Positions 33,967-42,202 of a stretch of 64,000 bases of DNA are shown in pieces. Below the pieces are notes generated by a model that worked only from the letters and a program-made list of their open reading frames with translations, ran no database searches and was not told where the DNA came from. The translations under genes were made by a program, and so were the position numbers. The first letter of the stretch is position 1, and every line of letters begins with the position of its first letter. The stretch is from Cryobacterium sp. CG_9.6 (lineage in GTDB: Bacteria; Actinomycetota; Actinomycetes; Actinomycetales; Microbacteriaceae), in the NCBI RefSeq assembly GCF_029893365.1, contig NZ_JARXUZ010000001.1, positions 1,922,001-1,986,000 of the forward strand. The letters are read 5' to 3'.

Positions 33967-36090
33967 CTACCGCTGTAGTCCCATCTTTGTCATTCGTGAC
34001 ACGTTGCGATCCGCGGTGGATATGCGCCCGTCTGCGACCGACCCGACCCGCGCGAGAAGGTACTCACCAGTGAACGGGTTTTCAACATAGATCGGCGCCC
34101 CGGCAGCCCCGGCAAACGATCGGCTAGCACCCGTCACGGATGCGTCGATACTTCCCGCCACGTCGGGCAGACTCACGAATGAGCCCAGCGACCCCGACAC
34201 CTTGCCCTTCATGTCGTCGAGCCCGTTGAGGTAACCCTGTCCCGTGTTCACACCGAAGCCACGGAATACCTTTGACGGTGAGTTGATCCCTAGAGCGGCC
34301 TTGAACGGCTCTACGATCCACGACGGAACGATCTTGAGGAAGAACGATCCGATGTTCCGGAGTAGTGATCCTGCACCCTCTAGGAGGCCGTTGATCATGT
34401 CCCGGCCGGCGCTGTACAGGATGCCGCCGAGGTTGCCGAGCGCCCCGAGGATCCTTCCCGGCAGACCGGAGAAGAATCCGACGATGCCGTTGACACCGTT
34501 GGCAAAGAAGTTGCCGACCGTTGACCACATGCCAGAGAAGAACCCGACCACGCCACTGACGAAACCGCCAACCATGCCGATCGTGTTGGAAACAAAGTCC
34601 TTGAACATGCCCCCCGTGTTCTTGAAGAAATCCGAGAACATGCCGATGGAGCTGATGAACACGGCGACCAGCATGGCCCAGGTGTCTTGGAAGAATGTTG
34701 TCTGTGTGGCAACCCAGATAATCCCGGCGACGAGTGCGCCGATCGCGATTACGACCAAGCCAATCGGATTAGCTGTGAGCACCGCATTCATGACGACCTG
34801 CACCGCAGCCCAGGCCACCGTGACGGCCTTCACAACGGCCATAGTGGCCGTGTACAGCTGGAACGCCAGAACGGCGCCACCGATCGCCACAGCGAACCCC
34901 AGGACCAGTGTCAGGTTGTCACTGATGAATGTTGCCAGGCTCGTGAGCGCCGGGATGACGAAGCCGAGGATGCCACTCAGTGCCGTGAACGCACCGACCA
35001 GAAGCGCGCCAATCGGCTCAGCGAGACTTGCGAATAGCGTGGCAATCTGTGGCAGCACGGGTAGAAGCGCGGTGAAGATTAGCTGTGCCGGTGATAGTGC
35101 AGCGGCCAATTCGAGCAACGGGCCGAGGAGACTCCCGAGCACGGGCGCGAAGGCCGACCCGATGGTCTGGAAGAACGACACAAGCGGCTGGAATGCGCCC
35201 GTGAGCTTAGCAACGCCCGCGGGCATCTCTCCGCCTGAAAGCATCCCGGCGAGGCCCTGAAACGCAGGCACGACCGACTTATTCAGGAACCCAACAACCG
35301 TTGTAGCGATCGGCAGGAAGATCGCGCCGAACGTGGTGGACAGGTTCTCCATGTTGTTCGAGAGTTGACGCTGCTGATTGGCGAGGCCCTCCGATGTGCG
35401 CCCGAGGTCGCCCTGCTGCACCGTCGTCTGAGCCATGATCTCGGCCTGAGCAGCCAAGACCTTCTGCTGCTGCGTGAGAGCGCCCGTACCTGAGTAGATG
35501 CCCATCTCGGTAGCGCGCGCCTTAAGGGCTGCGTCATCGAGCAGAACGCCATACTGCCGCAACGGTTCAGACTCACCACGGAGGCCAGCACCGAGCGCCT
35601 GAATTGCCTGCTCTGGTGTCGTGTTGTTGAATGATGCGAGGTCACCCGCGAGAGTTAGGAACTCAGTCGAGAACCCAGCGAGATCTTCCCCGCCCAGCCC
35701 CGCAGCTTTACCAAAGATGCCGAAGGTCTGCGCCGCCTGCAATGCCGCGTTAGTGGACAGGCCCGCCGATGTCGTAGCACTAGCCGCGAACTCCTGAACG
35801 GTCTTATCAGCATCACCGAACACGGCAGAAATAGCCGTGCCAGCCTCCACGAAATCGGATGCATTGCTGATCGAGTCTTTGATGATCTTGCCGATACCGA
35901 GACCTGCGAAGGCAGCGGCAAGGGGGCCGGCAAGCTTACTTACCGACCCCAGTACGCCACTCTTTACCCCACGTCCCGCAGCACGTCCAGCTTCTGGACC
36001 TGCCGCGTCGAACTCACGCGCAAGCGACCGCCGAAGATTGCGGGCGTCGGGCAGTACCTCAATAAAAGCTTGGTACATGGCATTCGACAT
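33967..36090 (-). CDS. Phage tail tape measure protein
   Basis: The 707-aa protein has the layout of siphophage tape measure proteins. A conserved N-terminal TP901-type core (SISNASDFVEAGTAISAVFG, then FGIFGKAAGL, LRGESEPLRQYG and LTQQQKVLAAQ) is followed by hydrophobic segments (about 330-480), Phe/Gly-rich repeats (FKDFVSNTIGMVGGFVSGVVGFF) and a C-terminal PSWIVEPFKAALGINSPSKVFRGFG. In phages its length sets tail length. Start 36090 (MSNAMYQAF) has AGGAGA upstream; the frame extends 11 codons further without support. The gene stands alone, facing away from every other element gene except int and the repressor. No other tail gene is present. Confidence 0.92.
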   Translation of the reverse strand: MSNAMYQAFIEVLPDARNLRRSLAREFDAAGPEAGRAAGRGVKSGVLGSVSKLAGPLAAAFAGLGIGKIIKDSISNASDFVEAGTAISAVFGDADKTVQEFAASATTSAGLSTNAALQAAQTFGIFGKAAGLGGEDLAGFSTEFLTLAGDLASFNNTTPEQAIQALGAGLRGESEPLRQYGVLLDDAALKARATEMGIYSGTGALTQQQKVLAAQAEIMAQTTVQQGDLGRTSEGLANQQRQLSNNMENLSTTFGAIFLPIATTVVGFLNKSVVPAFQGLAGMLSGGEMPAGVAKLTGAFQPLVSFFQTIGSAFAPVLGSLLGPLLELAAALSPAQLIFTALLPVLPQIATLFASLAEPIGALLVGAFTALSGILGFVIPALTSLATFISDNLTLVLGFAVAIGGAVLAFQLYTATMAVVKAVTVAWAAVQVVMNAVLTANPIGLVVIAIGALVAGIIWVATQTTFFQDTWAMLVAVFISSIGMFSDFFKNTGGMFKDFVSNTIGMVGGFVSGVVGFFSGMWSTVGNFFANGVNGIVGFFSGLPGRILGALGNLGGILYSAGRDMINGLLEGAGSLLRNIGSFFLKIVPSWIVEPFKAALGINSPSKVFRGFGVNTGQGYLNGLDDMKGKVSGSLGSFVSLPDVAGSIDASVTGASRSFAGAAGAPIYVENPFTGEYLLARVGSVADGRISTADRNVSRMTKMGLQR

Positions 36091-36492
36091 TCGTTCTCCT
36101 GGCGTGGGATAAGGCCACCACACGGGAGAACGCGGCTAGTTAGTTGACAATATAAACTATATCAGATATGGCCGACACGCGGCAATGCAACTCGCTGGGT
36201 ACTCAGAAATGCGTAGCCCTGGACGACGGAAACACACGGACATGGCCTAAGTAGTGCTTAGCCCCTCGATGATGTCGGCACTACCGACCCCACCGCCGAG
36301 GGTGTGCAAAGTTCGCACCCCCCGACCATTTTAGGGACTCACCTAAAATGGTCGGGTGCAGGTGCCCCAGTCCGCAGCCAGTCCGCAAGAAGTCCGAAAA
36401 GGCCCGATTACCGACCATTACCAACAACCCCTAGATCGTTGAATTCATGCGGTAAACAGCACTTGCCAACACCCCGCGATTAGGGGTTATTT
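36091..36492. other. Right-end noncoding region with inverted repeat and AT-rich promoter
   Basis: No convincing gene is seen. An AT-rich patch (36144-36170) contains TTGACA, a 17-bp spacer and TATGGC, a rightward promoter candidate. A GCTAGTTAG just before it resembles the repressor operators. A perfect 15-bp inverted repeat (36321-36335 with 36342-36356, 6-nt loop) lies further right; the right arm repeats follow. A 28-codon ORF at 36168-36254 is too weak to call. Confidence 0.5.
36369..36398. repeat. Right arm repeats (AGTCCGCA-type x3)
   Basis: AGTCCGCA at 36369-36376 and 36380-36387 and AGTCCGAA at 36391-36398 repeat with an 11-bp pitch, the same octamer and pitch as at the left end. 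They lie about 95 bp inside attR. They are likely arm-binding sites for the integrase. Confidence 0.6.
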
Positions 36493-36510
36493 GTTCGAGC
36501 TCTACTACGG
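36493..36510 (+). repeat. attR core (right end of element)
   Basis: This is an exact copy of the left 18-bp core, followed by the original glnA ending (GGC GTC TAA at 36509-36517) and then the original glnA terminator. It marks the chromosomal right junction. Confidence 0.93.
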
Positions 36511-36542
36511 CGTCTAAGCCCACCGTCGGGTAACAAACCGAG

Positions 36543-36575
36543 AAAAGGACCACACCTTCTGGTGTGGTCCTTTTT
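36543..36575 (+). terminator. Original glnA terminator, stranded beyond the element
   Basis: A perfect 14-bp stem (aaaaggaccacacc/ggtgtggtcctttt) with a TTCT loop ends in a T run. It follows the relic glnA stop codon by 26 bp, so before integration it ended glnA transcripts. Its symmetric A/T flanks also let it serve the converging glnE gene. Confidence 0.93.
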
Positions 36576-36612
36576 CTTGGTCCTTCTTCAGTGTGCGAGA
36601 GACAGTGCCAGA

Positions 36613-39600
36613 TCAGCCGGCGCTGGCGCCCGACCGCTCGACCGGACCGTAGAAGAGCCGTTCAAAGACGGCCCGTGAGCGTCTGGTCACCGAGAGATAA
36701 TCTCCCTGAAGCTCCGTGGCAGACCCGGGCGAATATTCCAGAATCCGGGCAATTCCCTCGAGCTGTGCTCGATCAACGGGCAAGACATCCGATGTGCGGT
36801 TGGTCCACAGGGTAATAGCGGACCGCGCACGCGACGCGAACAGCCATGCCGATCGCAGAGTCGCGGCATCCGCTGCACTGACCAGGCCCGCGTCGGAGGC
36901 GCCGGTGAGCGCCACCAGAGTAGATGTGGTTCTCAGCCCCGGCACGCGTGCGGCGTTTTGCAGTTGCAGGAGTTGCACGAACCACTCCACATCACTGAGC
37001 GAGCCACGGCCCAGTTTGAGGTGTCGGTTGGGATCGGCTCCCTGAGGCAGACGCTCCTTCTCGACCCTGGCCTTGATGCGCTTAATCTCCCGAACTTCCT
37101 TCTCGGCGATAGCGGCTGGATACCGCACGGAGTCGGCCAGTCGCTCAAAATCTCGTTGCAGACTCACATCGCCGGCCACACCACGGCCACGCAGGAGGGC
37201 CTGTGCCTCCCAGGTGAGCGACCAACGACTGTAGTACGCGGTGAAGGAGTCGAGTGAGCGCACGATCGCTCCATTGCTCCCCTCGGGCCGCAAGCCAATA
37301 TCAAGGTCGAGGGGCAGACGATCATCGTCTGTGAGCCGATTCAGCTCGCGGACGATGAATCTCGCTCGATCGTGGGCTGGCTCCCCCTCGAGCTTCCCGT
37401 TGCGGAAGACGTACATGACGTCGGCGTCCGAGCCAAAGCCGAGTTCGGATCCCCCAAAACGTCCCATGGCGATGACGGCGAATTCAATGCCGTCCGGGGT
37501 CTTCGGACCAACGGGGGTTGCAATTCCGGGCTCGTTCAGCTCTCGACCACGAATGGCGGCGATGACGCCACGAATGAAGTTGGAGGTGACGTCGGTGAGA
37601 CCCACGGCGAGTTCGTCGATGGTGATGCGACCCAGCATGGACCCGAAGGCCAGGCGCAGCAGCTCCCGGCGACGCGCGGTGCGCAGGATCGATGCCGCCG
37701 CATCCGGGCTCTCGTGGCGGGCCAGCACCGCTCGCGTCTCATCGAGTAACGCACTGAGGGGGCGCGGACGAAGGTCCTCTTCGTTCTCCAGCCAGGCCAC
37801 CGCTTCGGGGATCTTCTCGAGCAGTTCCCCCACATACCGAGAACCGGAGAGCACGCGGGTGAGGCGTTCTGCGGCGCCCGAGGAGTCTCGAAGCATGCGC
37901 AGGAACCAGTAGGTGGAGCCGAGGTTGTCGCTCAACCGTCGAAAAGCCAGTAGCCCGTAATCTGGGTCGGCTCCCTGAGAGAACCATTGAAGGAGAACAG
38001 GGAGCAGATGCCGCTGGATGGTTGCGCGGCGGGACACACCTCCGGAGAGCGCCGCGATGTGTCCGAGAGCTCCTCGCGGGTTGAGGAAACCAATTGCGGC
38101 GAGGCGTGCCTCCGCTTGGGCGCTGGTGAGGTTGAGGCCTTCGGCGGGCAGGGCCGCGACGGCACTCAGCAGCGGCCGGTAGAACAGTCGCTCGTGCAGC
38201 CCCCGCACGCGCTGTTTCGTTTGCGCCCAGCGAGTCGACAGCCCGGCTGCACTCGTAGCCAGACCGGTGGCTCGGGCCAGCACCCGCATGTTCGCTTCGT
38301 CCCGAGGAACGAGGTGGGTCCGTCGGAGCTTCTCGAGCTGGAGTCGGTGCTCCATGAGGCGCAGCATGCGGTAGTCGTGGGAGAACTCAGCCGCCTCTGC
38401 GCGACCAACGTAGCCACCCTGGGCGAGGGCAACAAGCGCTGGCAAAGTGCCGCTCTGTCGCACGGACGGATCTGACTGCCCATGAACGAGCTGCAACAGC
38501 TGAACGGTGAATTCAATGTCACGCAGCCCTCCGGGGCCGAGCTTGAGCTGAAAGTCCACCTCATCGTCAGGGATGTTGTCTGTGACGCGTTCCCGCATCC
38601 GCTGAACAGACTCCACAAAATTTTCTCGGCTCGCGCTGCTCCACACCTTGGGGGTGACAGCGTCGATGTAGCGCGCCCCGAGTTCGCTGTCGCCAGCCAG
38701 GGTGCGGGCTTTGAGCAGCGCCTGAAACTCCCAGCTTTTTGCCCACCGGTCGTAATACGCAAGATGAGATTCGATCGACCGCACGAGGGCCCCGCTTTTG
38801 CCCTCTGGCCGGAGGTTCGGATCGACCTCCCAGAGCTCCGGTTCGATTCCTGTTTCGTTCATGCCGCGCATCATGAGGATGGCGAGCCGAATGGCGATTT
38901 CCACTGCCCGGGTAGATTCGAGACCGCGCTCGGGATTACCGTCGGCGACAAAGATGACGTCCACGTCGCTCACATAATTGAGTTCCCGGGCGCCGGCTTT
39001 GCCCATTCCGATCACTGCGAGTCGCGTTGCACGCACCTCGTCCCGAGGAAAGACGCCTCGCCCTGCCACGTCTCCGCTGGTCATGCTGCGTGCGACCGCC
39101 AGGGCGGCTTCGAGCGCCGCCGTGGCGAGGTCGGCCAGGGCGTCCGCAATTCCATCCACGCCCGCCACAGGATCGGCCTGTTCAAGGTCGAATGCCGCCA
39201 CCGTGGCGAGGCGTCGGCGATACCGCACCCGGAGTGCCACCCAGGCAGCGTCGTCAGTGAGGGTGGAGAATCCCTGCACTGCGCCCACGGATTCCAGCAG
39301 ATCCGTGGTGAGCTCGTCAACCGTGGGCAGAGTGAGGATGGGTGCGGCCAGGATGGGGAGCTCATCGGGGTGGCGCAAAAAGAAGTCAGCGAGGCCCTGC
39401 GAGGCTCCCAGCACACGAATGAGCCGTAGGGCAGCATCCGTGGCGGAGAGAATGGCAAAAATCTCAACGGAACCTTGCCGCAGCAGCGCCACAAGAGCAC
39501 CGAGCGCAGCATCAGGGTTTGCCGCTTTCGACAGCAGCGGGATCAGTTCACGGCTGGGTGGTCCCCCGAGTTCTTCGGTCTCGGTGAGACGCAGGCGCAC

Positions 39601-39663
39601 CTCACCGAGATCAACAAAACCAACTCTGGCCAGTTCGGTCAGAGTCAGGGGTTCGCGCTCCAT
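36613..39663 (-). CDS. glnE: Glutamine synthetase adenylyltransferase/deadenylylase
   Basis: The 1016-aa enzyme adds and removes AMP on the conserved Tyr of GlnA, adjusting it to nitrogen status. It has two nucleotidyltransferase halves: the N-terminal half with GKAGARELNYVSDVDVIFV and LRPEGKSGALVRS, and the C-terminal half with GRFGGSELGFGSDADVMYV and LRPEGSNGAIVRS. Both retain the GS/x-DxD metal motif. Start 39663 is chosen because GGGGGA lies upstream; the in-frame ATG at 39678 falls on that site. It follows glnA2 by 20 bp in the same direction, and its target glnA lies 8.5 kb away across the element. Confidence 0.96.
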   Translation of the reverse strand: MEREPLTLTELARVGFVDLGEVRLRLTETEELGGPPSRELIPLLSKAANPDAALGALVALLRQGSVEIFAILSATDAALRLIRVLGASQGLADFFLRHPDELPILAAPILTLPTVDELTTDLLESVGAVQGFSTLTDDAAWVALRVRYRRRLATVAAFDLEQADPVAGVDGIADALADLATAALEAALAVARSMTSGDVAGRGVFPRDEVRATRLAVIGMGKAGARELNYVSDVDVIFVADGNPERGLESTRAVEIAIRLAILMMRGMNETGIEPELWEVDPNLRPEGKSGALVRSIESHLAYYDRWAKSWEFQALLKARTLAGDSELGARYIDAVTPKVWSSASRENFVESVQRMRERVTDNIPDDEVDFQLKLGPGGLRDIEFTVQLLQLVHGQSDPSVRQSGTLPALVALAQGGYVGRAEAAEFSHDYRMLRLMEHRLQLEKLRRTHLVPRDEANMRVLARATGLATSAAGLSTRWAQTKQRVRGLHERLFYRPLLSAVAALPAEGLNLTSAQAEARLAAIGFLNPRGALGHIAALSGGVSRRATIQRHLLPVLLQWFSQGADPDYGLLAFRRLSDNLGSTYWFLRMLRDSSGAAERLTRVLSGSRYVGELLEKIPEAVAWLENEEDLRPRPLSALLDETRAVLARHESPDAAASILRTARRRELLRLAFGSMLGRITIDELAVGLTDVTSNFIRGVIAAIRGRELNEPGIATPVGPKTPDGIEFAVIAMGRFGGSELGFGSDADVMYVFRNGKLEGEPAHDRARFIVRELNRLTDDDRLPLDLDIGLRPEGSNGAIVRSLDSFTAYYSRWSLTWEAQALLRGRGVAGDVSLQRDFERLADSVRYPAAIAEKEVREIKRIKARVEKERLPQGADPNRHLKLGRGSLSDVEWFVQLLQLQNAARVPGLRTTSTLVALTGASDAGLVSAADAATLRSAWLFASRARSAITLWTNRTSDVLPVDRAQLEGIARILEYSPGSATELQGDYLSVTRRSRAVFERLFYGPVERSGASAG

Positions 39664-39683
39664 TGCCCGGTCCCCCATAACTC

Positions 39684-41021
39684 CTAGAGCATCTCGAGGT
39701 TTTTGCGCAGCTCAAACGGGGTGACCTGAGAGCGGTAGTCCTTCCACTCCTGTCGCTTGTTCAACAGAACGTAGTTAAAAACCTGCTCGCCGAGCGTCTC
39801 CGCAACAAGCTCCGACTCTTCCATGTATTGAATCGCGTGGTCAAGGCTTGCGGGGAGCTGGGTGTATCCGAGTGCTCGACGCTCCGTGTCGCTGAGACTC
39901 CAGACGTTGTCTTCCGCCTCGGGCGGTAGCTCGTAGCCCTCTTCGATTCCCTTGAGGCCAGCAGCAAGCATGAGCGAGTACGCGAGGTACGGGTTTGCTG
40001 CGGAGTCGATGGCTCGGTACTCCACTCGGGCGCTCTGTCCCTTGTTGGGCTTGTACAGCGGAACGCGGATGAGCGCCGAGCGGTTGTTGTGGCCCCAGCA
40101 CACGAAGCTCGGGGCTTCGTCGCCGCCCCAAAGGCGCTTGTAGGAGTTCACGAACTGGTTGGTGACGGCGGTGATCTCCGGCGCGTGCTTGAGCAGCCCG
40201 GCAATGAACTGACGACCGATTGTTGAGAGCTGGTACTGGGCACCAGCTTCGAAGAAGGCATTCGTATCCCCCTCGAAGAGTGACATGTGCGTGTGCATGC
40301 CAGAACCCGGGTGCTCGGACATGGGCTTGGGCATGAAGGTGGCGTACACACCCTGCTCGATCGCCACCTCCTTCACGACGGTGCGGAAGGTCATAATGTT
40401 GTCGGCCGTGGTGAGGGCATCGGCATAGCGCAGATCGATCTCGTTCTGGCCGGGGCCAGCCTCGTGGTGGCTGAACTCGACCGAGATGCCGAGGTCTTCG
40501 AGCATCCGAACGGAGCGACGGCGAAAATCGTGAGCCGTGCCACCCGGGACGTTATCAAAGTAGCCGGCCGAATCGACCGGTACCGGCCCATTCTTGCCAT
40601 ACTTCGACGACTTGAGGAGGTAGAACTCAATCTCGGGGTGTGTGTAGAAGGTGAAGCCGCGATCGGCGGCCTTCGCGAGCGTGCGCTTGAGCACGTTGCG
40701 CGGGTCGGCGACGGCGGGCTGACCGTCGGGCGTCGTGATGTCGCAAAACATGCGTGCGGTCGGGTCAACTTCGCCGCGCCACGGGAGGATCTGGAAGGTG
40801 GTGGGGTCCGGGTGGGCCAGCACATCCGCTTCGAACGAACGGGTCAGTCCCTCGATGGCCGAGCCGTCAAACCCGAGTCCCTCGTTGAAGGCGCCCTCCA
40901 CCTCGGCGGGCGCAATGGCCACCGACTTGAGGGTGCCGACCACGTCGGTGAACCATAGTCGAACGAACTTGATTCCTCGCTCCTCGATGGTACGAAGAAC
41001 GAAATCGCGCTGCTTGTCCAT
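39684..41021 (-). CDS. glnA2: Second type I glutamine synthetase
   Basis: The 445-aa enzyme belongs to the actinobacterial GlnA2 group. It has LGFDGSAIEG, the SHHEAGPGQNEIDLRYAD motif, PGSGMHTHMSLF, NSYKRLWGGDEAPSF and the C-terminal LRKNLEML. It lacks the usual long adenylylation loop of GlnA, so GlnE control is less certain. The GlnA2 of some actinobacteria makes glutamine; other paralogues act on polyamines, which cannot be excluded. It is followed by glnE. Confidence 0.92.
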   Translation of the reverse strand: MDKQRDFVLRTIEERGIKFVRLWFTDVVGTLKSVAIAPAEVEGAFNEGLGFDGSAIEGLTRSFEADVLAHPDPTTFQILPWRGEVDPTARMFCDITTPDGQPAVADPRNVLKRTLAKAADRGFTFYTHPEIEFYLLKSSKYGKNGPVPVDSAGYFDNVPGGTAHDFRRRSVRMLEDLGISVEFSHHEAGPGQNEIDLRYADALTTADNIMTFRTVVKEVAIEQGVYATFMPKPMSEHPGSGMHTHMSLFEGDTNAFFEAGAQYQLSTIGRQFIAGLLKHAPEITAVTNQFVNSYKRLWGGDEAPSFVCWGHNNRSALIRVPLYKPNKGQSARVEYRAIDSAANPYLAYSLMLAAGLKGIEEGYELPPEAEDNVWSLSDTERRALGYTQLPASLDHAIQYMEESELVAETLGEQVFNYVLLNKRQEWKDYRSQVTPFELRKNLEML

Positions 41022-41092
41022 TCAGCCCCTTCTGGTTCCCTCCAAGGTTACTGGCTCGGCGTAGATATTGATGGCTTGACTACACTTGTGGC

Positions 41093-41980
41093 ATGTCAGA
41101 ATCGTCCGCGTCGAACGCGACTGCACCCGACTCGTCTCTTCCCGCGCCGGAACAACACCCCTACGGACACGCGCCGGACGGTCCCAAGCGGGTTCGTACG
41201 CGCCATTTTCACAATGCAAAGCAGCAGGGAATCCCCATCACGGGACTCACCAGTTATGACATGCTCACCGCGCAAATCTTCGATCAGGCCGGCATCGACT
41301 TCCTGCTCGTGGGTGATTCCGCGGGCAACAATGTGTTCGGCTACGAGACAACCCTTCCGGTCACCGTGGATGAACTCATTCCTCTAACCCGTGCCGTTGC
41401 CCGCGCGGTGAAGCGTGCGCTCGTCGTGGCCGATATGCCTTTCGGTTCGTACGAGAGCGGCGCGGATCAGGCGCTGTCCACGGCCGTGCGATTCATGAAG
41501 GAGTCGCAGGCCCATGCCGTAAAACTTGAGGGTGGCGTTCGAAGCCACAAGCAGATTAAGCGCATTGTGTCTGCCGGCATTCCTGTGATGGGGCACGTAG
41601 GTTTTACGCCCCAAAGCGAACACGGTCTTGGTGGGCACATCATTCAGGGACGTGGCGACGCCGCCCAGAACCTCATCAACGACGCCCTCGCTGTTCAAGA
41701 GGCGGGCGCTTTCGCTGTGGTGCTGGAAATGGTTCCCGGTTCGGTTGCCGCTCAGGTGACGGCGGCGTTGGACATCCCAACCATTGGCGTGGGTGCCGGG
41801 CCGTCCGTCAATGGCCAGCTACTGGTCTGGACCGACTTTGCCGGCATGACCGACGGCCGCGTTCCGCGCTTTGTGCGCCAGTACGCCAACGTTCGCCAGG
41901 TGCTCACGGATGCCGTCCACAGCTTTCGTGATGACGTGAACTCTGGCGCCTACCCCGCCCCGGAGCACAACTACGAATAG
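41093..41980 (+). CDS. panB: 3-methyl-2-oxobutanoate hydroxymethyltransferase
   Basis: The 295-aa cytosolic enzyme makes ketopantoate from 2-oxoisovalerate and methylene-tetrahydrofolate, the first committed step to pantothenate and CoA. Visible are LTSYDMLTAQIFDQAGIDF, VGDSAGNNVFGYETTLPV (metal Asp), VVADMPFGSY, GHVGFTPQSEHGLGG and VPGSVAAQVT with the catalytic Glu nearby. An N-terminal extension of about 30 residues rich in Ser, Ala and Pro precedes the core. It is transcribed divergently from glnA2 across 71 bp. Confidence 0.95.
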   Translation: MSESSASNATAPDSSLPAPEQHPYGHAPDGPKRVRTRHFHNAKQQGIPITGLTSYDMLTAQIFDQAGIDFLLVGDSAGNNVFGYETTLPVTVDELIPLTRAVARAVKRALVVADMPFGSYESGADQALSTAVRFMKESQAHAVKLEGGVRSHKQIKRIVSAGIPVMGHVGFTPQSEHGLGGHIIQGRGDAAQNLINDALAVQEAGAFAVVLEMVPGSVAAQVTAALDIPTIGVGAGPSVNGQLLVWTDFAGMTDGRVPRFVRQYANVRQVLTDAVHSFRDDVNSGAYPAPEHNYE

Positions 41981-42001
41981 CCTGGCGCCTCGGCCGCTGT
42001 C

Positions 42002-42190
42002 CTAACGGTTGTCGCGGGCGTCGTCCTCGGACCACTTGGCGCTGTTGGCACGCAGCTTCTCGAGCGCGTGAGTCGCTTCATAATGAGTGGGAAAAGGACC
42101 GACGCGGTCGAGGGAGGGTGACTGGAACCCTTTTTCGACGGCTCCGGTGCGCATGTTGTACCAGTACTGGTTTTCCGTGTCCTCGGCCAT
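42002..42190 (-). CDS. SPOR-like small protein
   Basis: The 62-aa soluble protein has [26 protein letters not shown] and [12 protein letters not shown], the pattern of a single short SPOR-like repeat found beside map in related genomes. Its role is unknown; SPOR domains bind denuded peptidoglycan but this protein has no membrane anchor. The start 42190 (MAEDTENQY) is preferred over the in-frame ATG at 42202, which would touch the map start. It diverges from map with only 12 bp between them. Confidence 0.75.
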   Translation of the reverse strand: MAEDTENQYWYNMRTGAVEKGFQSPSLDRVGPFPTHYEATHALEKLRANSAKWSEDDARDNR

Positions 42191-42202
42191 AGGGTTGATC
42201 AT

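Larger units (their letters stand above)
28029..36510. mobile_element. Integrated phage-satellite-like element in glnA 3' end
   Basis: The element is bounded by an exact 18-bp direct repeat and measures 8,464 bp from core to core. It carries a tyrosine integrase and repressor on the left facing left, an excisionase-like gene and a rightward run of small coupled genes, a putative small terminase, and a leftward tape measure gene. Large terminase, portal, protease, capsid, tube and lysis genes are absent. The gene set fits a satellite that borrows structural proteins from a helper phage; a deletion remnant of a prophage is the main alternative, but intact reading frames and clean ends argue for a functional unit. 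Confidence 0.85.

Noticed and set aside
34244..35260. 338-aa plus-strand ORF opposite the tape measure gene
   Set aside because: It is a shadow frame of a strongly recognised protein; its low-complexity Pro/Thr content mirrors the opposite strand.
36168..36254. 28-codon ORF after the right-end TTGACA promoter candidate
   Set aside because: It begins inside the -10 region, so it could not be translated from that promoter, and it shows no similarity.
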